Assembly: GCF_910592395.1 (NCBI RefSeq) | Contig: NC_088313.1 | Span: forward strand, 9,240,501 to 9,304,500 | Direction: 5' to 3' | DNA length: 64,000 bases | DNA from: Lineus longissimus | Taxonomy: Eukaryota; Nemertea; Pilidiophora; Heteronemertea; Lineidae | In this document: positions 22,901-31,538 of the stretch, piece after piece | How the letters are laid out: each line of letters starts with the position of its first letter | Position numbering within the stretch: position 1 is the first letter of the stretch | The notes under the pieces: generated by a model | Seen by the model: the letters and a program-made list of their open reading frames with translations, nothing else | The model's database searches: none | What the model was told of the DNA's origin: nothing | Translations under genes and position numbers: made by a program

Positions 22901-24184
22901 TCTTCTTCTTTCTTGACTACCGACAGAAGTTTCTTGAACTCTGTTGCTTGGATTTTTGGAGGGAAGGGACGGTAGCCATACTTTTGTCCAAGAAATGTCT
23001 GAAAAGAACACTGCACATAATGATCGTGATCTTGGTTCAAAAAGAATATAAGCTTACTCAGTTACTGCTTTGGAAATTGGTCTGTCACGGAAAGTTAGTG
23101 AGGCTAAGCCTCATCAAAGGACACAGAAGTGGCACACTATGAGCTAACTACATGTACCTGGCAAACAGTGTCTCAGGTAATAGAAAGCTTGCCCAACTCA
23201 CCACAAAGTTTGGCCCCGTTGACAGCCGCTGACATTCTCTCAATTCATGCATGCAGAGCTCTGAAGTCATGTGATCTTCTGTCGCCTCATCCCTCACGCC
23301 CCATCGCATGTCCACCACTTGAAATTCGTAGCCCCGTTCACGACAAAATGTGCTTAGGTTAGGGTAGACATACTTCATCAAGCTATTCCTCTCCTCTCTT
23401 GTGTCTGAAAGCACAAACATGTTTTTACTCATTGACAAAAGAGTTGAAAACGTTATGCAATTTGACACCAAGTAATTTTTGATAACATGTCCTTTCATAC
23501 TAGCGATGACAGGTGGTGTTTGTTAAGTTTCTTTTAGACATCACTGGCACTGCTGTGTTTTCTTTTCTGTTGTTAATCGCCCAAAAATAGTGTCCCATTT
23601 TCTTATGCCGTAGGTCTCTTTTAATTAGGCCTATGGCATTCGTTAATTTTAAAAAAAATATTTTAATTGAATTTTAATGTCCAATTGCGAAAATACATAT
23701 ACTAAATATAAATTTCAACATTGCCGTCGTGTAAACTGATATACAAATACTATGGTTACCAAGTTTAAACAAATTTGTATTCACAATTAACTGCACTATG
23801 GCATTGTATTACCGGTACTATAAGTGGATTTCTATATTTAACTGTAATTAGTTTATGAACGGCGTTCCCCTGTAAATATGTCACTGCATCAGACAACATC
23901 AACAACCAATAACTGCACTTACCAGTAAAAGTAGAACTTGTAAAAATCCTGACAATCTTTACAAGCGACGGATACTCCACATCAATTTTGCTGCTCAAAG
24001 CTGCAGATACAATATCTTCTCTTCCAAGTCCTTTCTTTGGCTTTGCTTTGTTGATTCCTTGTGATTCTCCCTCTTTCTTCCCTGCAGTGGATTGTGTGTT
24101 TCCACTTATGGGTGCATTTTTGGTGTTCCTTGAACTCCCTCTGTTGGTATTTTGAATGGCAGCCTGTTTTGCTCTGGCATACAT
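5034..24184 (-). CDS. NWD1/NWD2-like: NACHT and WD-repeat protein (NWD1/NWD2-like), 26 coding exons
   Basis: I traced 26 exons by splice sites and homology-like sequence. Every junction joins in phase, and the sum is 5,229 nt: 1,742 codons plus a TAA at 5034-5036. From memory, vertebrate NWD2 is about the same length. Domain order: DUF4062-like N-terminus (residues ~60-230), NACHT ATPase (Walker A GQPGSGKT at 440-447, Walker B around LFLDSLDQL at 535-543), a helical linker, then WD40-type repeats from ~955 to the end. Such STAND proteins are cytosolic ATP-driven scaffolds; NWD1/NWD2 function is poorly defined. The start at 24184 is uncertain: the frame stays open upstream to a TAG at about 24,224, so a further 5' exon is possible. 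Splice choices with weak donors are exon 16 (GTCGGT) and exon 25 (GTGTAA). Exon lists are in the next six entries. Confidence 0.88.
5724..5790. repeat. Poly-G / G-rich tract in intron 24
   Basis: Contains an uninterrupted run of about 13 G and further G-runs ('caggggggaggggg'). A second G-rich stretch lies at about 5,360-5,430, on the other side of exon 25. On the plus strand both could form G-quadruplexes; the host transcript carries the C-rich complement. Confidence 0.6.
7951..9108. mobile_element. Compound repeat element, copy A, with ~303-bp internal tandem repeats
   Basis: Starts with GAAACGGCTAGGGGCCATTG followed by TGCTCACCG and ends CTACGGTGAGCCAAAAA, so the ends share an inverted GCTCACCG. 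Inside are three to four copies of a ~303-bp unit; the two central ones, beginning at about 8,363 and 8,666, are nearly identical. Each unit has the words CCCCCTGGTGGCCAAGTC and AAGTTCATAGCTTTA. It lies in intron 20 of the NWD-like gene. A second copy is at 18388-19807. No transposase is visible; the class is unknown to me. Confidence 0.65.
9291..9913. mobile_element. TA-flanked MITE, copy 1 (Tc1/mariner-like ends)
   Basis: A 623-bp element bordered by TA on both sides. The right end reads GTGGACATTTACTTTCTGG then TAGGACTG, an inverted match to the left end of copy 2 (21462). Its own left end is more diverged. The interior matches copy 2 over most of its length. No coding capacity. It sits in intron 20, just upstream of exon 20's donor, and is not part of the exon. 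Confidence 0.65.
9968..14705 (-). CDS. NWD1/NWD2-like: NWD-like exons 14-20: first half of the WD-repeat region
   Basis: Exon 14 is 14601-14705, exon 15 is 14030-14248, exon 16 is 13221-13376, exon 17 is 12194-12487, exon 18 is 11124-11269, exon 19 is 10666-10921, exon 20 is 9968-10106. WD40-like GH...WD units are visible: LLGHSDTIVAIAVSPDKKRV, then TMIVWDMDTG (exons 14-15), and SLYIWQIGTW (exon 16). Exons 17-20 have degenerate blades such as LKVFNPLTGK and MFVYDLAEQKV. Exon 16's donor (GAGAG/GTCGGT) is weak but gives the only in-phase join to exon 17. WD propellers are ligand or protein docking surfaces that hold STAND ATPases in check. Confidence 0.82.
12078..12130. repeat. Short duplication around a (GAT)n run
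   Basis: 'catgcagtg(c/t)atcaaaagctttt' occurs twice around five GAT units. It lies in the 3' part of intron 17, just downstream of exon 17's donor on the minus strand. A simple local repeat. Confidence 0.6.
14915..16090 (-). CDS. NWD1/NWD2-like: NWD-like exons 11-13: helical region between NACHT and WD repeats
   Basis: Exon 11 is 15857-16090, exon 12 is 15338-15631, exon 13 is 14915-15150. Exon 11 reads SRNELEDILSLDDDVLNDIY and then LPPLIWVRVHADLKEYLTER, the winged-helix-like block seen after NACHT in this family. Exon 12 has MADYFLGKWAN and ELPFHLVLAGDVETLKKEVL. Exon 13 has VLNDFLFAKQHGISDKELDI. The phases (2, 2, 1) match the neighbouring exons. Intron 10 holds the TIR element at 16219-17415. 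Confidence 0.86.
16219..17415. mobile_element. TIR element (1.2 kb) in intron 10
   Basis: The left end AGGCCATATAAAATGAATTA then CCTGACTCTCAT is matched in inverted orientation by 17384-17415 with a few mismatches. A weaker AT-rich inverted similarity continues inward. No target duplication is obvious. No transposase is seen, so it is non-autonomous. Its interior (16820-17145) carries a block that is also part of every 5S rDNA spacer in this window. The word TATATGGCCTAG, found at the right terminus, also opens that block. Confidence 0.55.
16820..17145 (+). repeat. Segment homologous to the 5S rDNA spacer
   Basis: Runs parallel to, for example, 54,190-54,520 in the 5S array. Shared words include TATATGGCCTAGAATT, TGGAAGGTATGTTACATATT, GAGGCCAAACTGGGGATTGA and GACCCTGTCCCCACTGTGTA (with one mismatch). 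I estimate 80-85% identity over ~325 bp. Similarity stops at about 17,145. It carries no 5S gene sequence. Confidence 0.8.
17528..20108 (-). CDS. NWD1/NWD2-like: NWD-like exons 8-10: NACHT ATPase core
   Basis: Exon 8 is 19880-20108, exon 9 is 18056-18274, exon 10 is 17528-17874. Exon 8 has the P-loop YPLVICGQPGSGKTAL, then VIVRFIGTTSDSSSIRQLL. Exon 9 holds the Walker B strand SLYLFLDSLDQLDDSH and the following HVVISVIPDD strand. Exon 10 continues with LSTSDISSILDGYM, PIPLFLKLCVDQAL and FERLEKYHG, the helical part after the ATPase. The Lys of Walker A and the acidic residues of Walker B are present, so ATP binding is expected. Intron 8 (18275-19879) is enlarged by a mobile element. Confidence 0.88.
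18388..19807. mobile_element. Compound repeat element, copy B, with ~300-bp internal tandem repeats
   Basis: Same start (AATGAAACGGCCAGGGGCCA) and end (CACGGTGAGCCAAAAA) as copy A at 7951-9108. It has about four ~300-bp internal units; the two beginning near 18,985 and 19,300 are nearly identical to each other. Just before the right end is a (GAC)n run (19722-19762). It lies in intron 8 of the NWD-like gene, in the same orientation as copy A. Confidence 0.65.
19722..19762. repeat. (GAC)n microsatellite inside copy B
   Basis: About 13 GAC/AAC units immediately before the terminal segment of the compound element. Copy A has only a remnant at the matching place (ACAACGACGTACGATGGACA). Confidence 0.8.
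20165..20190. repeat. (CAT)n microsatellite in intron 7
   Basis: Eight or so CAT/ATC units between exon 8 and exon 7 of the NWD-like gene. Confidence 0.85.
20258..22580 (-). CDS. NWD1/NWD2-like: NWD-like exons 4-7: linker before the NACHT domain
   Basis: Exon 4 is 22475-22580, exon 5 is 21223-21409, exon 6 is 20780-20871, exon 7 is 20258-20480. Exon 4 starts AQDKWWADFEMIQ. Exon 5 carries THDEIANGIL and HCYWFNRTIDDLEKR. Exon 6 has SYHVRWTENGVDPSVA. Exon 7 has YLKKFMIDFYEKMTELI and CKSFHGREELINQIM, the segment that normally leads into the P-loop. All four have AG acceptors and GT donors and keep phase. Intron 4 contains a MITE (21462-22171). Confidence 0.85.
21462..22171. mobile_element. TA-flanked MITE, copy 2
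   Basis: The left end TA/CAGTCCTTCCAGAAAGTA is the intact version of the terminus seen inverted at the right end of copy 1 (9291-9913). The interior matches copy 1, with an insertion of about 80 bp. The right end is diverged (GGACATTTACTTGTCGACTG). It is in intron 4 of the NWD-like gene, same orientation as copy 1. Confidence 0.65.
22774..24184 (-). CDS. NWD1/NWD2-like: NWD-like exons 1-3: N-terminal DUF4062-like region
   Basis: Exon 1 is 23923-24184, exon 2 is 23202-23404, exon 3 is 22774-22998. Exon 1 begins with a Lys/Ser/Asn-rich, low-complexity stretch and ends in VRIFTSSTFT, the strand that opens DUF4062 domains. Exon 2 carries EERNSL, VVDMRWGVRDEATEDHM and ELCMHELRECQRLS, and exon 3 starts TFLGQKYGYRPFPPKI. 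These are typical of NWD and TEP1-like N-termini. The exon 1/2 join makes an Asp codon from G plus AC; exon 2 ends at phase 0 before GTGAGT. A TIR-like fold has been suggested for DUF4062, but its activity is not known here. Confidence 0.88.
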
Positions 24185-25124
24185 GTTGCATTGATGGGCC
24201 AGAAGGCTTACTTCATCGTATATCTAGGCCTATGTATACATAGCTAGGTGTACTATCATACAAATATTAGAAGAGTTTTCATAACTCACAAGTTACTGCT
24301 GCAGGTGCAAAATCCAGAACAAAAGACACATCAGTGTTATTATTTGTCACTAGCTAGTAAAATCTGAACAGTTCAGCTTTATGCTGAATGTGAATTCCTT
24401 GACGACAGAACTCGAATTTGAACTAAACCTTCGAGTTGGGTTTATAAACAGATTAACATGAATTAACTAATAAAACACCACTCAAGCACATAGTAACAGG
24501 TAATTTAACAGCTTGTTGACAAAATATTAATAGATTCTCAACAAATTAGGCAAAATTTGCAAATTTTATATGATAGTATAATAAACCTCACTTCCTTCGA
24601 ATACTAGCTCTTCAAACTTTGGAGGTCAAAACTTCGCATTCCTCCTATTCATTCTCCAAAGCAGAGGTAATATTACTATCTGTGCCAGTATCAATCTTGA
24701 CACTAGAGGCGCTGATGTCGTTCCTAAACAACGGCTCTAGCACTGCTTAATTGCCACCATCTTGAAAAGCAGTACCGCGCATGTTGAAATTGAATTTTAA
24801 TTTCGGCACTGTGCGAGTTTGTGCCAGTATTGGCTTCCATTGCACGTGTATTGCATGTATAATTTCCACAAATGTACGCGGCAAGAATAGGCTTACTCGG
24901 AACAAAATGCCATAAATGTGCCGATTTACTAAAGATTTTCGAGTCCTCTGTAATGTAACCCGGCCCAGTTTACCATATTCATTCCGATTTTTTTCAGCCC
25001 ATTTTGAGCCGAACTGTTAAAGGGCCAAAACTTGCCTCGCAAAATCATCGTCTGCACGCACAAACCTGTTCACACAGCTATTTTCTGTAAGCTACGAAAA
25101 GAGTGCGCATAAAACCCCTCGATA
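24185..25124. other. 5' flank of the NWD-like gene; no gene seen
   Basis: Upstream of the presumed start. The gene's frame is open back to a TAG at about 24,224 but has no ATG there. No clear TATA box or CpG-rich promoter could be picked out. The rest is AT-rich and without recognisable exons. Confidence 0.35.
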
Positions 25125-26103
25125 TCACCTTGTTTAAAGAAGAATATTTTCAAAGAAGGACTTGAAATGCAATATGAAAATCTTTTGAATTTTTGGAATA
25201 AAAAAAGCCACAAAAAGTCTTGCAGTTTTGTGGATGTCCTATTTCACCACATTGCAATAGCTGCGCGCTGCGCTTACACCACGAAATATTGGTGGACCAA
25301 TTGCACTTACACCACCACATTGCCGCGACAAATTGGTTCGGCAATCCATTGCCGATACAAATTGCCGAGCGAATTTGTCCCACCAAGCTTGATGGTCCAA
25401 ATTCGCCCGGCTTGTTAAAAGCTCGGCTTTGTCGTGGTGTACGCGCAAATGGATCGGCAATTAGCTAGTTAGATGGTTCGGCTCCAGGCGGCGCTTTCGA
25501 AATGGCGCTTTCTGCGCATGCAATTTATTGTTTGCGCGCCATCTGTAGCCGGATTTTATAACTAGCTGCAGTGCTGGTGTAAGCGCTTGGTGGATTTTCG
25601 ATGGTGCGGCATTGGTTCCCGAACCAAGATTGGTGGTCCATTTTCAGGTGGTGTAAGTGCGGCTGTTCGGCAATCCATTGCCGATACAAATTGCCGGGCG
25701 AATTTGCCCGGCTTGTTAAAAGCTCGGCTTTGTCGTGGTGTACGCGCAAATGGATCGGCAATTAGCCATATGTAGTTAGATGGTTCGGCTCCAGGCGGCG
25801 CTTTCGAAATGGCCCTTTCTGCTTATTGTTTGCGCGTCATCTGTTGCCGGATTTATAACTAGCTGCAGCGCTGGTGTACGCGCTTGGTGGATTTTCGACC
25901 GTGCGGCATTGGTTCGCGAACCAAGATTGGTGGTCCATTATATTTTCAGGTGGTGTACGTGCGGCTATTATCGATATCACCTTGTTTTAGGAAGAATTTT
26001 TTCAAAGAAGGACTTGAAATGCAATATGAAAATATTTTTGAACTTTTGGAATAAAAAAAGCCACAAATGTATTGCAGTTTTGTGGATGTGCTAATCACCA
26101 CAT
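25125..26103. repeat. Modular repeat with ~130-bp direct repeats at both edges
   Basis: The blocks 25125-25258 and 25969-26103 are direct copies (shared word GACTTGAAATGCAATATGAAA). Between them a ~300-bp unit is present twice: CTCGGCTTTGTCGTGGTGTA occurs near 25,421 and 25,723, and ATGGTTCGGCTCCAGGCGGC near 25,471 and 25,778. Inverted words CACTTACACCACC and GGTGGTGTAAGTG recur inside. Best read as a mobile element with internal tandem units set in a duplicated flank. No protein is encoded. Confidence 0.5.
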
Positions 26104-26889
26104 TCAGATTGCAATGGCGGCGATTTCCAGCAGGGACGGAAATACGTCGATAAATAGTTCCGGTCATGCACACGGAGTTGCCTCCTATTCTATTTTCTTA
26201 ATAATTACTCCAGAGTCTTTCAAATAATTTAATTTATTACTCGAACAAAAATAACTCATAGCGTTAGGCCTATACCAGAGTCTTTCAAATAAAGAGTCGG
26301 GTCACGGCAAGTTCTATTTGATCCCACAGCTCTCTTGGGCAATTAACTGGAAGCCATGATGAAGCCCTTTTTAAATCAGCTACAAACTGAGCTGAGGTGC
26401 AAAACAATGATGGAACGATAAATATTTACTCTGCACATGAGGTACACATATGATTACATACAATAAATGTATATCTAAGAATTTAGGCAGATGTGTTGCT
26501 AATTGCCAAACATAGGCCTAACAATAATCAAAACACAATTAAGCTGCATGCACTCTCACCTGTTTGCAATTTGTTATAAAAAATCCATAGGTTGTAATCA
26601 ATGGCAACATATATTGTAAATTATTTCTTAAGAGCTGTCTCAAAAATTGATCTACACATCATAAATGTTTGTAAGGTTTAATCCAAATTGCATGTGCAAC
26701 AATATTGGAACGGGATACCTCACAATACTTTGCGTTTGCCTGCCAAAACTTGATGACTTATTTGGAAAACAAGTTAGTATAATTAGTATACGTATAAGTT
26801 CTGCTTAAGTTGTGGAGCTCAAACTCTCTAATTGGGAGGTTGAGAACAGCGACTTACACAGTATCCTTATACTCATATGGAGAAGAGAC
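26104..26889. other. No gene seen
   Basis: AT-rich intergenic sequence. The phrase 'ccagagtctttcaaataa' occurs twice near 26,210-26,290. No convincing exon on either strand. Confidence 0.4.
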
Positions 26890-27320
26890 AAGACCACAAT
26901 TGATTTTTTAAGCCTTTTAGCAGTTAAATTGTCAATGTTTGACCGCGACGCATCAAAGAACGCGTGGTGTTGTGAATCTGAAATTTAGATTATGTTATTC
27001 CGGACAGTCGGGCAAGTAAATGGTGAAAAATAAAATGGTGATTGACCACGGAAATTTTTTGATAATCGACAAATTAGACAGACTTTGATATTTCCACTCT
27101 TTTCAGCCAACTGGCAGAAAAAACTCAAAACACGCCCCCTATTACCCAATTAGCAAAATTCGAAATTAATTTTTTCATCAAATAATTTCTTTATATCTGT
27201 AGACTTGCCACAACAAATATTTTTTCAGTACCTCTCCAAATATGTACTTGAGAGTTAAAAACATGCACTCGTCTAATTGATAGGCCTCGACCCTCCAACC
27301 TATGAATATTCATTAGTGGT
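26890..27320. repeat. Dispersed repeat, first copy (rearranged second copy at 43553-43985)
   Basis: Two blocks: A (about 26,895-27,004, ending in ATTCCGGAC) and B (about 27,005-27,320, containing CACGCCCCCTATTACC and TCGACCCTCCAACCTATGAA). Both recur near 43.6-43.98 kb, but there B is inverted relative to A. Identity is about 85% by eye. Confidence 0.7.
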
Positions 27321-27793
27321 CTTGTCTCAGAAAACTCTGCAGAAAGAGGACATATTTTGTGTATATTTTTGTCCGTATACGTAAGGAACATGGATAAGTC
27401 CCTGATCTCAAACCTCCCTAATAACACCACTCTGACACGTATCTAGTGTCTGCCATCAATTGAGCAAGAAAATTGGTGAAGCATTGTAATGTTTTATAAA
27501 AGATACAATAACATTACCATAAATTATTGTTGTAGTCATTTAATCAGTGGACTGATTGCACGGTTGGCTGCCTCCAATATATCACTTTGCTATGCTATGG
27601 TGATAATACATGTTTTGTGTGTAGAATGAGGTGTCCGACACGTGCATTTTTAGCAACTGGTTATATGCACACTAAGACCCGACTGTGCCATCGTCTCCCT
27701 TTGATGAGCGTGCGCATGGTCCATTTTTGGTGTAATTACTTGTCTCCAACTTTCTCATGTCAAATTGTAAGGATCCAACCTCAGCATCATCAT

Positions 27794-28085
27794 TAAAGCT
27801 GAGCGCACACGGGCAACAAAATGACAGCGAAACTGAAAACATTTGTTTTCAGTTGTTTTCGAAATGTTTTGCGTCTTTGTCGTGTTTGTTTCAATCACCC
27901 GCACACGGGAGACAAAATGACACGGTCACGTCACAGGTCACGTCAAAAACAAGGGGTAACTATGGTTGCGCCATACGTCACACCCCCGGTCACACCCGCG
28001 TATTCCAAGATGGCGGCCGATTGTGAGGGCACTAACATTGGAATAACGCTAAAAGCAGTAGTTGGTTTTAGGGTTGGCCGTTAGG
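27794..28085 (+). repeat. Transposon terminal repeat, left-facing end
   Basis: Begins TAAAGCTGAGCGCACACGGG, then CAACAAAATGACA and an internal hairpin (AAAACATTTGTTTTC). A second CGCACACGGGAGACAAAATG follows ~100 bp inside. The same terminus occurs inverted at 41286. Such nested CRCACGGGCGACAAAATG words are typical of a DNA-transposon TIR. No transposase is recognised next to it. Confidence 0.55.
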
Positions 28086-29459
28086 CGCCGCAGGCTCATG
28101 TGCGCGTGTTAGCTGCGCGCGCACTAGCTGCCCTGAGACTGTGTATTTAAGGTGTAAATAAATGCACGTGTATAAACACAGACATGACATGTCAGCCGGC
28201 TTTTTCAAAAGAGGGAGATTGAACATGAAAACAAGACAAAACATAACATAAAATTTGCATCAATCGATATTAAACCTTGACCAGAGCCTACATCATCGGA
28301 ATGTCTTGGGCTAGCTAGTAGAAATCCGAGAATGTCTGATTTAACGAGCAGAAAATGTTAGAATCACGGTGCTGCCCTGATCACGCCCACTTTTCTATGT
28401 TGTGACTGTGTATTGACTATTGTGAATTTTGTGTGTTCCAACGCTAACCCTAACCCTGGTAACCTCACCAGTTGCTCAAAAACTGCATTGATGGTTCGGT
28501 AAAGGTAGGAAATATAATAATATTACATGAAACATGGCTTTATAATGAAATAAAAGTTTGTTCATATGATATAAAGTCACTTAAGCTAAGGACACTTTAA
28601 CTTTGTCACATCCTTCCTCCTTGTCTGTTTTAACACTTTCTCTGATTTCATTTGTGATTTATCCCAAGGTCTATTGTTTTCTGTTACAAAGGAGATATGT
28701 AGTGTTCCTTTATGCATGGAAAACTGGTTTGAATGAGTTATTTTTTAACAAAAACAAATGATGTGGAAGACAAAATTATGACTGTCCTTCAGAAAATGGC
28801 ATTTTCAACTCGTTCGGCACCACCAACAACCGAGAAAAATGTAAAAGACCGTTGGTCTTGAATTAGATCTGTGCAGAATTGGGAATATATCAGGAAATTG
28901 TCCCAGTGGATGAGGTGATTTTAGGCAATTCTTAGGCGTATTGCATTAGGTCTTATTTTGGCCCTTTTTGACCGATCTAACCCTTATATTTTCTGTAATT
29001 CACACTGAACAACTTACTTTTAGTCCGTTTCATCATTTGTAATCCCCTCATACCAAAAACAGATAAAAAAAACTATAATTCATAATTTTAGGTTTTCAGT
29101 TGACTTTAACTGAAAATCCTTATAGACCCCAACCCTTAGTACCTGATTTATCAGTCGAATATGGCAAATATACTTTTTTGGTGGAAATGATCTGGAACAA
29201 TCATTTATTCATATAAAGCTGGTATATATGTCCATCGCACGGTAAATTTGTTTTTTAATTGAATTTTTTTGAAAATAGCCCCAAAAAGTACCCCGCCCAA
29301 TATTGAAAGGGTCCATTTGAACCCTCCAAACGTAGTCGATTTGCACCGAATGCTAAATAATGTTGAGATCTATGCCCTACCAACAAAATATGATGAAATG
29401 AAAACATTGGTAATGATTTTAGCTGTAATTTCAGCCATTATCTAAAGAGCCCCTTCCGC
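28086..29459. other. No gene seen
   Basis: AT-rich, no supported exon. A short CTAACCCTAACCCTGG at about 28,443 resembles telomere repeats but is only two units. Confidence 0.4.
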
Positions 29460-29479
29460 CGCCTCTTTTCTGTTATATT

Positions 29480-30960
29480 CCTGATGGAGACAAGTCTTCA
29501 GTGTGCTGTCCCAATAAATCAACAAGATAGTCTCATAGAGATGATATTTATAGAGACAAGTATTCAGTGTGCCCTCCCAATAAGTCAACAAAATGTCGCA
29601 TGGAGGTGTCACTTATGGACACATGACTGTCTTGTCTCAATCAGACAAGATTGTCATTAAGAGATTCCCTTTTGGAGGCAAGTCTTCGATGTGCTGCCCC
29701 AATCAGCAAGGTGTCCTCATATAGATGTCACTTATGGAAACATAGTCTTGTCTCAATCAGAATACAAGATGGTATCAACAAGATGTCCCTTTTGGAGGCA
29801 AGTTTTCAGTGTGCTCTCGAAGGGATGCCACTAGAGACAGGTCTTCAATGTGCTGTCACAATCAGCCTACAAGGTGTCCGCGTACATATGTCACTTATGG
29901 AGACATGTCTTGTCTCAACCAGACAACTAGATGGTCTCAAAGACATGTCCCTTTTTGAGGCAAGTCTTTATTGTGCTGTCGAAGGGATGCCACTTCTAGA
30001 GACAAGTCTTCAATGTGCTGTCACAATCAGCCAACAAGGTGTCCTCATACATATGTCACTTATGAAGACATGTCTTGTCTCAATCAGACAACTAGATGGT
30101 CTCAAAGACATGTCCCTTTTTGATGCAAGTCTTCAGTGTGCTCTCGAATGGATGTCTTTTATGGAGAAAAGTCTTCAATGTGCTGTCACAATCAGCCAAC
30201 AAGGTGTCCTCATACATATGTCACTTATGGAGACATGTCTTGTCTCAATCAGACAACTAGATGGTCTCAAAGACGTGTCCCTTTTTGAGGCAAGTCTTTA
30301 GTGAGTTGTCGAAGGGATGCCACTTATAGAGACAGGTCTTCAATGTGCTGTCACAATCAGCCAACAAGGTGTCATCATACATACATCACTTATGAAGACA
30401 TGTCTTGTCTCAATCAGACAACTAGATGGTCTCAAAGACATGTCCCTTTTTGATGCAAGTCTTCAGTTTACTCTCGAATGGATGTCTTTTACGGAGACAA
30501 GTCTTCAATGTGCTGTCACAATCAGCCAACAAGGTGTCCTCATACAGATGTCACTCTTGGAGACTTGTCTTGTCCAATCAGACAACAAGATGGTCTCATA
30601 GAGATGTCCTTTATGGACGCATATCTTCAGTGTGCGTGCTGCACCGAACAGACAACAAGGTGGTCTCATTGAGATGTCACTTATGGAGACTATGGTGTGC
30701 TGTCCTGATCAGACAAAAAGGGGGTCTCAAATGGATGTGTTCGGTGTGGTCTCAAAGGTATGTAGGCATGTCTTCAGTGTGGTGTCCCAATCGGTCAACA
30801 ATATTTTATCGTAGAGTCTAGAGCGTTCCTTATGGAGGGAAGTGTTCGGTGTGCAGTCCTAATCGGACACCAAGATGTTCTCAAAGAGATATTGCTTATG
30901 GAGCCATGTCTTGGTGTGCAGTCTTTAACAGACAACAAGGTGGTCTCACAGAGATGTCAC
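29480..30960. repeat. Tandem satellite with a 165-bp higher-order unit
   Basis: TCACAATCAGCCAACAAGGT recurs with spacing of exactly 165 bp at 29856 (one variant base), 30021, 30186, 30351 and 30516; more diverged copies extend on both sides. Each 165-bp unit is made of three related sub-units of about 65, 57 and 42 bp, all variants of 'agacaagtcttcagtgtgct..tcaatcagacaac'. Because 165 is a multiple of three, one plus-strand frame stays open for 216 codons (29651-30301) and again from 30317. The repeat peptide (MSLMETCLVSIRQLDGLKD...) matches nothing I know, so I treat this as satellite, not a gene. Confidence 0.75.
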
Positions 30961-31299
30961 TGTGATACAAAGCAGAGTCACAGAAATGAACTTTAGCCTA
31001 GTGAAAAAGATAATAGACAAGGCGATAGATTTCAGGTCATTTAATTATTATTATCTGCTCTGCTCATTGCCCACACCAAACCCTTATTCAAGACTTTAAA
31101 ATCATTAGAAGTAACAGATATACACACTCTACTACAAATGAAGTTTCTACACAAATTTTTCAATAATTGCGATCTGGGTTACTTCATTCATGCATCAAAA
31201 CAAATGACCAAATACATCCTCACAATACTAGAAACGGGCAGAAATCAATAATCCCACGATCCCGACTTAACATTAGGAAAAAATACAATTTTTGTCACT

Positions 31300-31477
31300 C
31301 AGTAGAACCTCTCTATTAAGGACACCATCGGGACTGCCAAATGCTGTCCTTAATAGAGAGGTGTCCTGATTAGAGAGGTCATATTGAATGGAAAGTACCA
31401 ATTTGGGACCAAAACTAGTGTCCTTAATAGTGAGGTTGTCCTTCATAGAGAGGTATCCGCTAAGGGAGGTTCCACTG
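31300..31477. mobile_element. Short MITE with pogo/Tigger-like TIRs
   Basis: CAGTAGAACCTCTCTATTAA opens it, and GGAGGTTCCACTG closes it in inverted form, followed by TA. About 178 bp. Internal short repeats ('cct(t)aatagagaggt') continue the inverted symmetry. Termini of the CAGTRGAACCTC type are known from pogo/Tigger elements. Confidence 0.65.
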
Positions 31478-31538
31478 TATCTTCAATTCCCTTTCTGCCT
31501 TTAAGTATCACGATAAAATTCACACTCACAGTCTTCAT

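Noticed and set aside
28443-28460. Telomere-like CTAACCCTAACCCTGG
   Set aside because: Only two units; no array and no chromosome-end context.
29651-30301. 216-codon protein with 55-residue repeats
   Set aside because: It coincides exactly with a 165-bp satellite; no known domain, and the frame is lost at both ends of the array. Kept as a finding only.
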